Below are positions 35,083 through 47,439 of a stretch of DNA of 64,000 bases, one piece after another. The DNA is from Sipunculus nudus. Its lineage: Eukaryota > Annelida > Sipuncula > Golfingiida > Sipunculidae. A program made the translations under genes and the position numbers. Location: contig CM049306.1 of the NCBI GenBank assembly GCA_026874595.1, positions 18,283,019 to 18,347,018 of the forward strand, written 5' to 3'. Below the pieces are notes generated by a model. It was not told the origin of the DNA and did no database searches. It worked only from the letters and a program-made list of their open reading frames with translations. Position 1 is the stretch's first letter; every line of letters starts with the position of its first letter.

Positions 35083-35319
35083 TTCTATGATTATTCATAA
35101 CTTTTACAAAGTTTGTGAAAGAAAGAACGAATCTCTTTTTGTCAAATGTATTCCGATAATCTTATCCTAATATCGAAGTCAATCTAATAGAAGATGATTG
35201 GGAAACTGAAGAACTTGTAGGGACATAATCAGGAGCAATATTATTCCTATTCTTTCACACTATTATTTCAGTTTTGCATAAAACAAAAGTTTCCCATCCT
35301 AGCACACAGTTTCATTTTC

Positions 35320-35600
35320 TTCGCATACGACTGTTTAACACCTTGTTCCAGCCCTTCGTGTTGGTAAACACAGTCTGTTTACCATAACAAGGCCGCGTGA
35401 CCGGAGGTCTGATTAAGAGGGGTAACACGCGGTGTTTCAGCGAGCGGGAACAAGTATTACATTTTTTTGGGCCAAGTGAGTCAGGGCATCTCCTGATTGG
35501 CACGTGTTGTGGCTTCGCGCAGCATACGGCCCGACGCACTGTGTTTATGTTGACAATTGCGATCGCGCCCGGTTCACTGTTTTTAACACTCGGTCACGGG
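35320..35600. promoter_or_regulatory. GC-rich island of unknown use
   Basis: About 280 bp of raised GC with CACGTG, an inverted CCAAT (GATTGG) and several CG steps. Open frames occur on both strands but neither has splice or domain support. Promoter-like by composition only. Confidence 0.25.
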
Positions 35601-36200
35601 AGTAAGCAAACGGTTTCAAGGCAATATTTTTGCTGGTACAGTTTAAAGGAAAACAGCTATTTTTCGTGTTAACTCAAAATGCTTTATAGGTTATTAGGCC
35701 CCTTTAACATTGTAGCTTTTAAATAATAGATTACCAATATTTTTCATTTTGCTTTGCTTATTTGACATGAAAGTAGTAAATCATTTTACAGCTACTACTA
35801 GTTAGGGTAATCACTAAGCTGACTGATGTATGTCTCTGAAATTTATAATTGAAACACCGATGTACTTTTGTTATGGCTATATGTTCAGTTTAAATAAATA
35901 AAGATTGACTTGTTAGTATGTGCTTCTTCAAGTTAAAAAGGTGTATAGACATTTAAGTTGTGCAGTATATATGTTAAGGCGAATGAACTATGCGCGAGGC
36001 GCAGCACTGCTGTCAGAAGCGATAGACGAATAAAACTGGTGATTAATTTTGCATTTCTCTATACAGTGTCAAATATTTATGAATGACTATTCAAGGTGTT
36101 TGAAATAAATTCCTCACCGCCACTTAAATTATTTTTGACAGACTGGGCCAAAAAATGTCAGAATAATATGGTATACTCCATAGTTAAGACGGTCATCTCT

Positions 36201-36220
36201 GAAAGCGCCCCCTGGTAGAG
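36201..36220 (-). promoter_or_regulatory. CTCF-like motif in opposite orientation
   Basis: Minus strand TACCAGGGGGCGCTTTC, outside the repeat array and facing motifs 1-3 (convergent). Confidence 0.4.
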
Positions 36221-36330
36221 CTCGGCCCCTCTGATATTTTTAGTTAGCACTGCAGTTGTCATATTCAACGTTATATCCACCCTGTATTTGTATATTTTGT
36301 ACATTAACAAATAACCAACAAATTTTATCC

Positions 36331-36332
<2 letters not shown>

Positions 36333-36370
<38 letters not shown>
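36333..36370. repeat. (GA)n tract
   Basis: About 19 GA units. Confidence 0.9.
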
Positions 36371-36376
<6 letters not shown>

Positions 36377-37221
36377 CACTCAACCATTGTCACCGCCCGA
36401 AATGCGGACCTGTTCCAGCTCGAGGAGGGATGATGCATTTGCATTGAGACCTGTGTATATGGTACTTTCTCATTGATAATATAAGTAATGATTTCTTTGA
36501 AGGCACTTTGTGGTTAATCACCAAACAACTGATCCGTAAAAACAGAAGCGTTAATTCTTAATATTAATTATATTTAGGTGACCCTTTTTATTGTTTATAC
36601 ATGTTTATTTTGTATAAACTCATCAAGGGTTGACGGTATGTCTAGTATTTCCCTTTGATCTGTTGCAAATCAAAGTCATGGATTGGTATAAAAGTGCCTG
36701 TTAAAGTCTAATATGAGGACTTCATTTGGTCAGAATACGGGTCAGATTTGAGAGAACCAGGGATACACTCGAGTTCCCACTCCATGCTCTTGTTATCTTG
36801 CTCCAGTATTTTTTATATCATTTATTTAGTTATATAGAACTGTTCAAAAGAGACCCTAACTTCAATGAGGCTTCTCTAAATGTTTGACAGACATAAATAC
36901 TTTCGCGTAACATGCCCGCATGTTCCATGTGGTGCCACCTGTTGTCCATTACTGTAACGAGTGTTAATTACCTATGATGATAAATGTGATGCTCTTATAG
37001 TGCACCACATTAAACTAATAAACACAGTTTAGGAGTAGATAAAAATCCTTTATCAATATACAAATGTATATTTTATCAAATTTGAAATATTTCTTAAAAA
37101 TAAAGATGGGAAAGACGTTAGTTGGTCGTTCAAGGCCGTGGGCACCATTTCAGTGTACATATTTACACTTTTGACTCATCATTTTTCAGGTCTTTTAAAT
37201 CCTCAGTAGGTTGAGACCACC

Positions 37222-37260
37222 GAGCACGTTTCCGCCATCTTCCTGAGATCCAGGTATCTT
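37222..37260 (+). promoter_or_regulatory. YY1-like site followed by a possible donor
   Basis: CCGCCATCTTCCTGAG is a textbook YY1 site; CCAG|GTATCT follows 17 nt later and could end a leader exon. No coding partner recognised. Confidence 0.25.
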
Positions 37261-37479
37261 TTTTTCGTTCCGCAGAGACCTAGCTTTATCGGGTCCCCCG
37301 ACCTTCAAGGTCACAATCAGAGGAAAGGTCGGGACCCTAGATTAATTAGGCTATATTGATCGATATAATATAAGTACATGTATAATTAACAGAAACCCAA
37401 CAGAAGTAAAGTAGTATTTGAGTTAAACACTTTCCACTGTTGTTGACTTCTAGCGATAGGAGGATTAAACTGCACATAC

Positions 37480-38400
37480 ACGGATAAACAAATTCTGTGT
37501 ACGAGATAAAGCTACCGCTCTAGAGATATGTGTGATTTTACCACAGAATAGACGAACGGGAGGATAACGCAAATGTAGGTGGCACCACCAGTCATTTATA
37601 TGAGATTAAGCTATTCAAGAACTATGGACATGCATAATATCAGGTAAATACATCCAGTCACTTCTTAGGTAAGTATTTTTCACCCAATATAGACTCGTAG
37701 TTGGACACCAAAAAAACTATGGGTGGCGCCATTGGTCTTGTATGCGAGACAAGGCTTCTCCAGTTCTCATCGTATGTGATATCTCAGCCCAGTGCACTAA
37801 ACATCTCATGAGATACTTGTGATTTTCATCCCTAATGAACGAAGGGATGGACGCCGCGCAAAGAAGGTTGTGACAATTTGCGCAGACTCGGATTCACAAG
37901 AGCACGAATCTGCCGTTTAGGGAGTGTTAAAGTCAAAATCTACCCCCAAAGTTAACCGGGGCTTCTAAATAGACCAGCGGCGTAGGTATAAATGTACTGA
38001 ATAGGACAATACAGTCCGTTCAAGTGTGTTGGATACGAATTGTTTCAAGGCAAATTACATAATCACGGTTGTTTTGGTAAGGAATTTACGATATAAGTAA
38101 TATTTTGTAAGCATACGCATGTGAAATCTAAACAGAATGTGTTTCCTAGAAACAAATTTTGATTTTAAAATTTGACGGTTGAGATAAGTGGTCTTACAGT
38201 GCCCAAATTAAAGATATTCGTTAAGAGTAGAAACGACACCAGGCGGGAGGGTACGGTTGTGAGTGACGCGACCAGTCTTAGTAGATGAAGTAATGCAGAA
38301 CCTATTTACAAGCGCAGATGTCATAACAACACATCCAGTCACTACTGCATAAAGTGATTTTCACCAAAATAGAGAGATGGACGGGTGGACGTAATGCACA
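37480..38400. repeat. Degenerate repeat region with about four copies of a module
   Basis: Modules contain GTGATTTTCACC followed by an AATAGA..GACGGG..GGACG segment. They occur near 37,530, 37,665, 37,825 and 38,350. ACATCCAGTCACT precedes two of them, and GGTGGC(A/G)CCA with a CCAGTC/TTGGTC step follows. Too diverged to fix a unit length. Confidence 0.5.
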
Positions 38401-38409
38401 ATGGAAAGG

Positions 38410-41340
38410 TCACAGGTCACCCCGGACAAAATGCACCAGTTCACATGTAGCCCAACAATGATGCCAAGTTATGGAAACTTATATTGAGGCCTTTTCTAAA
38501 AGTTCTGCTGAAAGGAAAACGGCGATGGGGGCGGCGGAACCCGGCTGTAACACATGGCAAGAAATTATTTTTTCCGGCGGAAAAGACAGTATTTGTCACG
38601 CTGTATTGAGATAAGTTTTTAAAGTGGTTATCCGGTCAAACCAACCGTCAAACCACAGTTAAGGGCCACCTCAGACCATTGGGTAGTCTCAGGGTCTCAT
38701 GTGATTCACTCATCTATTAAATTAAGCTAAACGGTGCAGCACTTTATTATGTGAAGTACACTTTTTGCTCAGTGTAGCATGTTTGGGGCAGGGACAAGTC
38801 TGCCCCGGACGGGAAATAGGGGCTAGTCTACACGGAACGTTGAGGCGACGCAGTTGTGAACCAGAAGACGGGTTTGGGAAACGAAGGCGACTACAGACAG
38901 ACTGTTTTGGTGAACTTGTGTAGTGCTGTAGACGACATAGCAGGCCGTTGTTTAGTAGCTGTATGCTTGATAAGCTAAGTACTAAGCTGTTAAGTTATTG
39001 CTACAGCTGATCTGTATTAGTTGTTTCTGCTCTCGCCAGGAAACCTCCCTCCTAATTTCGTACGAGACCGGTTATCACTCAGTTAGAAAGCTTTCGGGGC
39101 ATGTTTACCTCCCCGGAAATTAAAGAATAGACTTTGGAAGTCGGTAAAACGGTACACTCACTTAATGCGATGCCTTTACCAGTTTGTTATCTTGTTGAAA
39201 CAACGCCTTCTTTTAACTTATAAGTCTTATTTACGACATTGTTCTAAAAGTCATGCCAGAGGTGTATTTATGACTGATGGAAAATTGTCATGCCTCTAAC
39301 TAGTAAAATACATTATTATAAATTTAGTTTTCTTTTTGTCTCAAAAAGCAGACAGATGGTACAATGAGTGAAAAAAACACAAGAGTTGGTAAAAGAAAGT
39401 TAACAATAGGCATAAGAATGATTACAAACAACAGATAACCGTGTTTTCATCTATAGATAGCAGCATTTTATGTGGCAGCAGTTGCCTCCTTTAGGTTGGG
39501 CAGCTCGGCCCAGTCTCAAAGGAAATTGAGAACTGCTCTTAATGCCTTCGATGGCGTCACAGCCAACCGTTATCTGGATTTCTTTACTTCAGTGGCTATT
39601 ATTATATAACAGAATAAAAACTAGAAATGTAGTCAGAGATAATATAATCACCTCCACCAGGATTCATATAAAACTTTGGGAAAAAACACAGAAATCATAC
39701 AATGAAAAGTATCCATTAAAAACATAATATTATTTCAAGTGACCTCCAGAGTTTATTGACTCAGTAATTTTCATGATAATCCAATCATTACCTCTAAGTA
39801 AAATTTCTGACGAAGCAACCAACTAACTTAATATCCGAGCAAGTAACCAAATAACCAACCATCCAGCAACGATAAAAACATAATATCTATTGGTGAAGAT
39901 AAAATAATAACAATATATAAACGTACAGGTGCTATATCTTGGACCATAGGAGAGGTTATGGTTGGCTACCGTTAGATGGCGCATATGTGAAGCGACAATG
40001 ATATATCAATACCGGAGTAGAGAGTGCTTTAGCCGGGTTATTGTTTTGGATGTCTTATACTTCTCAGGCACGGACTCCACGTGAGGCCACGTCTGTTTTA
40101 TATGTGAGCTCATTCATCATGATCTTGATCATTTGTCTTGGTATTATCAACTTACCAGCTAACCTCTTTGCGGGAAGTATGTAAAGGGCTCTAAACTAGC
40201 AGGAAGACAAACACAGGTGCGTCGGGAGTTGAATGATCACACTCACTACTTTTTGGGGTCTGTTCGGTAACGTAAGTGCACTTGTTGTAGATCGTTTACG
40301 TCACAAGGTATTACACTTGTGATAAGAATTTGACACTATCTCTTGTGTCACTACAGTACCCGGAAGGGCTGACATGTTGATAGAGATTTTAAAAAGTTGA
40401 GTGAATAAGACTTTAGAGAAATGGGGCGCGGGGAGGGAGGGCGATCAGCTTGGAAATTAAGACTTTATTTATTATTATCAGACTTAGTTATTGAATAAGT
40501 ATGTAAACAATATAATATTTCGATAATCTTCTCAAATAATCACTGAAATAACTAATGAACCTTTTGAGATAATGTGTGGGCAATCGTGGGCAGAACGAGA
40601 TACTAACGAGATTTAATCGAATCTCAAAAAAGAAATTTATTCATTCCTCTCTTAGCAGTGACTCATCCTTTCACAATATGCAACAACAATTATTTAGGGT
40701 AATTTGGTAGAAAAGAAGCAGAAAACGGATAAATGGTTAACAGGGAAGATGACATAATTTTTTTTATTAAGATCTCAATTTCGTACTTCATAGTGATTTA
40801 GATTCCATTATTTATTCTTTTATTTTAACGGTTGATCAGGGTTGAATTAAACCAGCCCAGGAACACGATGCCGATAAGCAAAAAGGAAAGTCATTTGAAA
40901 GTCAATATTTAATGTGTGTCGAGTCCATGTCAAAATAACAATAACAACTGTGTTTACACCCTTTTCATTGGTTGTTATCCAGTCGAACGTGCCAAAAACA
41001 TAACTGTTGTCGTGCAAAATATACCCTCAAAATGTTTTATTGCACCAATATGGTTCAATTCATCAATAAATGCCTTTAGGGAGACGGAGACGAACGTTTG
41101 CAAACTTTCAGTAGGGGGACGTTAACTACATTCAAGTTGAGATGGGGGGGGGGGGGGGGGGGTTATTAATCAATGATACTCCTCCACCAATAATAATAAT
41201 AACAATGCTTGGTTTAAACAGCATAAACGTTATAAGAGATTTGATGAGTACTCTTCAGACACGCGCCCCACCCCCTTCTCTCGTCCATGCGGTCCCCCGG
41301 AATGTACCGCGGTAATTGAGGCGGTTGTATTATGGCCGTT
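38410..41340. other. No gene seen
   Basis: 38,500-39,130 is GC-richer and might hold an old LTR (GGGGCAGGGACAAG ... CTCGCCAGGAAACC), but ends are not defined. A possible leader 'MITLTTFWGLFGN' before GTAAGT at 40,272 is unsupported. Confidence 0.4.
39969..39982 (+). promoter_or_regulatory. CTCF-like motif
   Basis: CCGTTAGATGGCGC fits the AGRTGGCGC core. Isolated site. Confidence 0.3.
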
Positions 41341-41342
41341 CT

Positions 41343-41696
41343 ATGGCAATTTGTATAGGTAGCTTATCGACTTTTGAAGGGGAGACCGTTATGACACGCT
41401 CGCTCAGATTGTATCGCACCAGTGTAGCCACTCTGATATTGCTGTCACTTATTCTGTTCACGCCGATGTATTCTTATCAAACGCAGTTAATCTGCAAATG
41501 TAAATATAGGCTCGTATTGAATGTATCCCTGTCAGAAAGACGTGAACAACACAATAAAACAATTGATCAGGTGCAACCAGAAGAAATCCAGTCCTGGATG
41601 CATTACACCGTGCCGCTTTATGTTCATGGTGGCTTTGTATTGGGCACAGATTCAGGTATACGATTTCATTATTTTGGTGTGGTGTTTGCTGAACAG
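41343..41696 (+). CDS. Candidate first exon of a secreted or type II membrane protein
   Basis: ATG at 41343 (G at +4) or 41391. Both give one hydrophobic segment 'SVATLILLSLILF' near the N-terminus, preceded by Arg-rich residues in the shorter form, as in signal anchors. After it come a Cys pair, N-glycosylation motifs NVS and NKT, and 'WMHYTVPLYVHGGFVLG'. The exon most likely ends at CAG|GTAAGG (41696, phase 0). A second donor CAG|GTATAC at 41655 ends in phase 1 and could join an open plus-strand stretch after the TATAG acceptor near 42569. The opposite strand has a similar-length open frame without splice or signal features. Topology suggests a Golgi enzyme or a secreted factor; no family was recognised. 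Confidence 0.4.
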
Positions 41697-41799
41697 GTAA
41701 GGGTTGAACTAAGTGAGAAAAGCGAACGTCATGCCGGAGGGGACGATGGATCCCAGGTGCAAATACCTTTATTGTTGAGCAGCAAAACCTAAGTAAATG

Positions 41800-43235
41800 G
41801 CGAAATATTGACATTTCTGTGTTGTCAGCTCGCTGTGACTGAGGTGTATGTCTAAGTTCGTGTGTCGGAATGATTATGGAGCACGGATCATATCCCGTTA
41901 GTAAAACAACACAACAAGGGCCCCCACAAGATGAAATCATTCAGGCCAATGTCTTTTACTGATACGGTGGCGTGTAGCGGGATTTGTCGCGAGCACGACC
42001 CTTGAGTTAGACCTGTGGCATTTACCATCTTGGCCGGCTCTACAAGTTTCTATCAGCTCGTATCGAGTGTTCAAGGTACCCCTGAGTGGTTTCCACTCAC
42101 TACTTTGATCGATAGATTGGTACACACAGCGTGAATAACTGGACGGTCTGTAAACGAAACGGACTCTCCTAATTCAAATGGACCTGAATACAGGAGCCCT
42201 GGTGTCGTTGGTCCAACCACGTGAGGGGCACTAGGGTCAAACACAGTGGCTACCGATTGCCGTTTTGTATATGTGTATAGGAGCTGATATGGTGAGTATT
42301 TTGATTAAGTATTAATGAAATACGTAATATTGTTGTATAAGGTAGAGAAACTGGGGCACAGATAATTGTTAACAAGGTCTAAGGTCAGTGTTTGTCACCC
42401 ACAGGGAAATGGCGATCGATCGCAAGACCTTATTTATATAAATGAACATAATAATACAAACTACACGTATTGTAATGGTGGTACTTAAAATGATACAAGC
42501 ATATGCGTATATACTGTGAAAAAATTACTGACTCTATTGGGGCACTTTACCCCCATTAACATATAGGAAGATGCCAGCTCATGCAGCCGCCCGGCTTCAC
42601 AAAGTTGCTTGACTTGAGGGCCTTGAGAGAAACTGTTGTTCCGTTCTACCTGTCCACCTTTTAATAATACACCCTGCTCTGACCTCCGTGAGTTGCCTCG
42701 ACATTATTACTTTACCAATATGTGCAATATAGTGATCAGAGGTTATTAATCTCCTTCATAGGATGTAACTCATTACAAGCCAATAATCCTGCGCGTTATC
42801 TCGACCTACATATATATATAACCTCATATCAAAGCAGGCCTCAATAAAAATAGAAATCATTTTAAAATATAATTAATATTCATTTTACACCGGAACCAAT
42901 GGCGCTGAAATATATATATGCTCAGTTAAAGAAAAAAAAAAAACAATCCGGTCAAATGTATCTGGTCAAAGAGAGGGAACATTGTCTCTAACCACCAATA
43001 ATAATGTCATTAATGGTAAAAAAAGTAGATTGCATATAGAAAACATTAGGTAAACATTGAATGGAATGTCCGACTGTCACACATGTCAGAGAACAAAGAC
43101 TGAGTTCCAACTGAGTAAACACCATGCAGCTATATGACACTTATATAGATCACGGCAAGAATATCACATTTAACAGTATTCATTAGATTTCGCATGTTAA
43201 GATGATCTTCAATATTGCGTAATACATGTTACACC
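41800..43235. other. Probable intron or flank of the 41.3-kb exon
   Basis: Contains an open plus-strand stretch after a TATAG acceptor near 42,569 that fits the alternative donor at 41,655. Otherwise AT-rich with no repeats named. Confidence 0.4.
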
Positions 43236-43240
43236 ACTTA

Positions 43241-43530
43241 GGCCAAAAAAAAAAAATAAGGTGTGGTTCACAGGCACTTTTTTTCAGAAATCAGTGCGGG
43301 CGGGCGGTATTTTATTTTTGACCTTTTTTTGAGTGTCTCCATAAAAATATCATATGACCAGGGAAAAGTATGAAAATAACAATTTTTTTTTGCAAAACAG
43401 GGAAAAGCACTACATAAATTGTAATATTCATCTTCTTGAAAGATAAAAATCAAAATAAAAATTGTTGATGCGGGGGGTAAAAATTGACGCGGGCGGTGCC
43501 TGAGAACCATACCTTTTATTTTTTTTGGCC
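43241..43530. mobile_element. PIF/Harbinger-type MITE with TTA duplication
   Basis: Inverted ends of about 40 bp: GGCCAAAAAAAAAAAATAAG.. then GTGTGGTTCACAGGCAC on the left; the right end inverted reads GGCCAAAAAAAATAAAAGG.. then TATGGTTCTCAGGCACC. Both sides carry TTA, the 3-bp target of PIF/Harbinger elements. Length 290 bp, no transposase. Confidence 0.78.
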
Positions 43531-43539
43531 TTAAGATGT

Positions 43540-45800
43540 GAACGGCCAGGTTCTTTTAACTGTCAAACCAGCTGGCTGAAACTCATACATACGTAAACTC
43601 CAAAGGACGAATAAGACAAAAACAAATCTATATATTAAAGAAAGAAGACACATTTCTCTGGAGATTTGCTCCATATATACAAGTACTGAAGATCAAAAAG
43701 CGTCCGATAATAACACAGATAAATCACTTAGTCCGTTAACCACACAACTGAGAGTAGTCCCTTGTTTACACTTCTCCTGTCACATGACCATCGCGCACAC
43801 GGGACATCGGAATATTGCGCTGCTCGCAGTTTGCTCGAGCTGTGTACGCAATACAATCAGTCTACCTAAAGATAAACGGAGTTCCGACCACTTACAGTCC
43901 CTTGCTGGAGTACTGGTTTGCCTCTCGAGACTCAGTTCTAAACAGCACTTACTAATTAGCGCGCAGACTATTCTATCTGGACTCAGAATCAATGTCTTTC
44001 ACAGCTGATGCCTCCTGGAATCATCCAGCTCTAGGTAATCGAATATGCTTCCACACAGCGATATCCAGTACCTCTACAGTAACGGGTTTGAATTATGTCC
44101 TTTATCTGTTACTGGAAGCGCTCACAAAAGGTGTTAATTAATCGCTAGATTACCAGTCCGTCGGCAAAATGTGATACTCGGTCTGAAGTCCGTTACAGAG
44201 TAATCACCGTGACCTTCCTCAGGCACCGAATAAATCACGAAGAATATCTTCGCTTACAGACATCATCTCCCAGCTGTCTAAAATCTTGTTGCACGCAGAC
44301 CTGCCCCATGACTGCTGATATCATCAGACTACACAGAACTGGCGTGCCGATCGGGCGATTGTAGCGAATATCTTCTTAATAACGACGTCACAAGTCCTGG
44401 CCGATCACCATTCCCTATAATACCGACTGCCAATTATTACATGAATTTTAATATAGACACGCCTACAGAGATAAAAAACCCGGAGAAAACCAAACTAAAT
44501 AGGTGCTCATCTACAGCACACATTCGTTACTTTGGAAATCTCCAAACAGAGACGGCTCACACGGAATTAAACTGTACTGGAATTAACATAATAAGAGACA
44601 CGTGTGCTCTCTAACCAAAGTTCTCACGCTAATATCGAAACATGACACTCTAAATTAATGTACAACGAATTATTGATACAAGCATCAGGTTATACTCCCT
44701 ACTTGAACATGCAATATTATAACTAAGTCACAGTCCTCTGGTGACAATACGTGAGATATTGCTATAGCAGGAATAAAGGTTAGTCATGCGATCATAAAGT
44801 CGTATTATATTCAGTCATATGTCGGTATTATCGTGAAACAAAGGACCAAACTGATTAAATTTATAAACTCTTGAAATTATAATTTTCTGTCGAACAATTT
44901 CAGGAAACACGAATTTCTTAAAAGGAGAAACAGTTGTTGTTATTGAAGAGTTATTACAGGGTTACTACTGTACGGTAAAGACCAAAAGAAGAGCAAGAAC
45001 CTGAGGGTTTGGATTTAGATTCTGACCTTTGCTCCAGTAAACATGACTTCAGTTCCATCTATATTAATTTTCAAGGCTGGTGCCATGAGCGTTTGCTAGC
45101 TATGCAAGGACCAGTTACTGGTAGCCACACTGGTCAATACAATAATTGACTGACCACCGTCTGAACTAACAGCGATGAATAGCCCGGACCACTCATAAAC
45201 CAACAACATCGGCGAGCACACACTCTGATCGTTTACCTTCCCGTTCATTGTATCGGCGGCAAACAATTTATTTGTTTATGTGTTCACTGTTGTTAGGGAA
45301 AAGTCACTTATTGCCACTACACATCTGACATTGGCGGGATTGACAACACGTAATAGCGGAATGACACTCTCGTCAGGTGGCCGCATCCTAGCAACCAATC
45401 AAGTAGGGTTAATGTACACCAATGTAAAAAGTAACAGAACATTGCACATACCCGGTTCAGGGATTTAATTATTCACAAGTACAGCATAAACAGATCATGT
45501 TTTTTGTCTTACTCTGGTTCATTTTTCTGGATTTCAGGTGATGGCGCATGTTATAATCGTGTTCCTGACATGCAGAGGCACACACCTCACACTACCATGA
45601 ATCAAGATTGAAGTGTTGGGATTAACGAACACTTGTATACAGGCTACCTTTATAAAGACGTGATATGATTGATCACAAGCAGCGCAAAGGTATACTCACT
45701 GCCAGAATAAGATTCAGCCGGATTACCATCAATGTGAATTTATGGTATACGTTAAGAAAACTTTAAATTATCACTGAAAGTGATTTTGATTGGCTACATT
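43540..45800. other. No firm gene
   Basis: 43,740-44,420 is less AT-rich and has open frames on both strands of similar quality, more like a promoter or leader than coding. A SINE-core remnant CCCGGAGAAAACC lies at 44,480 (minus). Confidence 0.45.
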
Positions 45801-45829
45801 AACGTCAAGCGTTGGATTTGATGTTAATA

Positions 45830-46771
45830 ATGGCCGCTGAAAGTGCTACAATTTCAAGGGAATTACCTATAAATAAATTAGACTCCCGACCACACACAGA
45901 TTGTACGGTCAGTCGACCGTCAGGGACTTCCCACGGAAAAAGAAAGAGGGCAGTAGCTAGGAAGTTATTGTCGACTTCCGTACAAGACCGGAAATTACCG
46001 ATTGCTTTACGATGGACGAGGAGTCTCACGGAGGTGAAAATACCCCGATACAAAGAGCAGTGTCGTTATATTGGGAAATCTAACTTGCTTGGGACGCAGA
46101 ACTCGCGAGCTGAGCAGGAAGACAACTCACGCGGTAACCATGACAACAGTTACGTTCATCATGATAGCGAGGACAACTTGTTGACGTTACCGACCATTAC
46201 ATCAACTACTTCAACCTTGCTAACAGTCAACAGCCAAAACGGGCGGAAATCACGTGATTCTTACGACGAGGTCAAATTACGTGACCTTTACAGTGTGCTT
46301 TATGATAACAGACCGCATACAAATGGAGGAATAAATAGGAAACTTCGAATATCAATACATTCTCAAAAAGGCATAAATGGCCCAAGAGTACGGGTTTCGG
46401 TGAAGTCCAGTAGAAATCAAACCAGTGAAATTTTTCAAACGAACACAGAAACACCTGATACTAAACTACCGGAAATGGCACGACCGTCTGCTTCCGGTTG
46501 TGTTCACTCGCGTGAGGACGCTGTCAGTTCGAACAGGGGAAGGATCAATGGTGAAAATATCCCCGTTCCAAGTTTACTTCAGAGATTAGATCGTGCTAGA
46601 CTTTCTACAGCTGAAAAGACCAGGCGTTGGCTGTTGATTAATCCTATTGGTTTGTCAGAGACGGCGCGTGAACCAACACCTGATGTAACTCATTTCCATC
46701 GTGCTCAAAAACAACTTAAACACGTCCGATTCGAAGAGCCAGACTCGTCTGAGGAAGAGTTTTCTCTGTGA
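45830..46771 (+). CDS. Intronless hydrophilic protein of unknown function, 313 aa
   Basis: Open for 314 codons, far beyond chance in this AT-rich DNA. I chose ATG 45830 (GCC follows, so G at +4) over 45821 (weak context). The product is rich in Ser, Thr, Arg and Asn. It has a basic cluster 'GKRKR' near residue 37 that could be a nuclear signal, a Leu/Ile-poor middle, the motif 'LLQRLDRARLSTAEKTRRWLL' spread over about 20 residues near 255, and an acidic end 'DSSEEEFSL'. No membrane segment, signal peptide, zinc finger or enzyme motif is visible. It is likely disordered over long stretches and probably nuclear or cytoplasmic. AATAAA occurs at 47065 and 47400. It could be one large exon of a longer gene, but no in-frame donor was needed to explain it. 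Confidence 0.72.
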   Translation: MAAESATISRELPINKLDSRPHTDCTVSRPSGTSHGKRKRAVARKLLSTSVQDRKLPIALRWTRSLTEVKIPRYKEQCRYIGKSNLLGTQNSRAEQEDNSRGNHDNSYVHHDSEDNLLTLPTITSTTSTLLTVNSQNGRKSRDSYDEVKLRDLYSVLYDNRPHTNGGINRKLRISIHSQKGINGPRVRVSVKSSRNQTSEIFQTNTETPDTKLPEMARPSASGCVHSREDAVSSNRGRINGENIPVPSLLQRLDRARLSTAEKTRRWLLINPIGLSETAREPTPDVTHFHRAQKQLKHVRFEEPDSSEEEFSL

Positions 46772-47064
46772 TTCCGAACTAAGTGTTTCTTGATGATTGT
46801 ACGGACAGGCTAACCTTATCGTGAATGACTGATGCAGCTTTGAAAGCTTCCTTTTATGGAGAATATTTTTTGCTCTTTAGATGTCGTACTTGAAATCGTA
46901 ACTGAAAGATAAATACATACGTCTGGAGTAGATTGGATTCATATTTTTTTATATACGATACATTATACCATACATGTATATGATTTTACGACCAGCTGTC
47001 ACTAACGCCCCTTTTGCTATACATGTTCATTGAAAGTTAAATCTTTCATTTTCCCTTGTACCGA

Positions 47065-47070
47065 AATAAA
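47065..47070 (+). terminator. Poly(A) signal AATAAA, first candidate
   Basis: About 295 nt after the stop of the 313-residue gene; a second AATAAA at 47400 is followed by TTTCTGACATG. Either would give a 3' UTR of normal size. Confidence 0.35.
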
Positions 47071-47439
47071 CGTATCTCAGGTAAAGGAAACACTAGTATT
47101 ATCATGATCTCAATTAAGTTACTGATTATTATCAGTATTAATGATTCTTTGTATATACCTACTTCCATATACCTAATTATTCTGTATACGAGGATTCTCA
47201 TGTATTTATATGCGCATTAGGACGATTCGCTAAGATCCTGAACATTTGCAAGCTAAATATGTGTATATTCACTTGGGATCATGCCTTTGTCAACAACATT
47301 AGTACTTAAACATATGTCGGATATATACCTTTTGTATGTCTTTCTTTTAAATACTTAATACATTAATATGATATCCTTAGGTATGAGATATGCATGTACA
47401 ATAAAGTTTCTGACATGACTTATCCCTGGTTCCTTTTAC

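Noticed and set aside
35312-35672. Open frames across the GC island
   Set aside because: No domain or splice support; composition explains the lack of stops.
38500-39130. Possible LTR retrotransposon end
   Set aside because: No defined TG..CA ends, TATA box, or paired copy could be seen.
41458-41940. 160-codon frame on the minus strand
   Set aside because: Overlaps the plus-strand signal-anchor exon, has no signal, domain or splice sites at sensible places; probably antisense.
43784-44008. Open frames on both strands
   Set aside because: Equal quality on both strands, no motifs; reflects lower AT content rather than coding.
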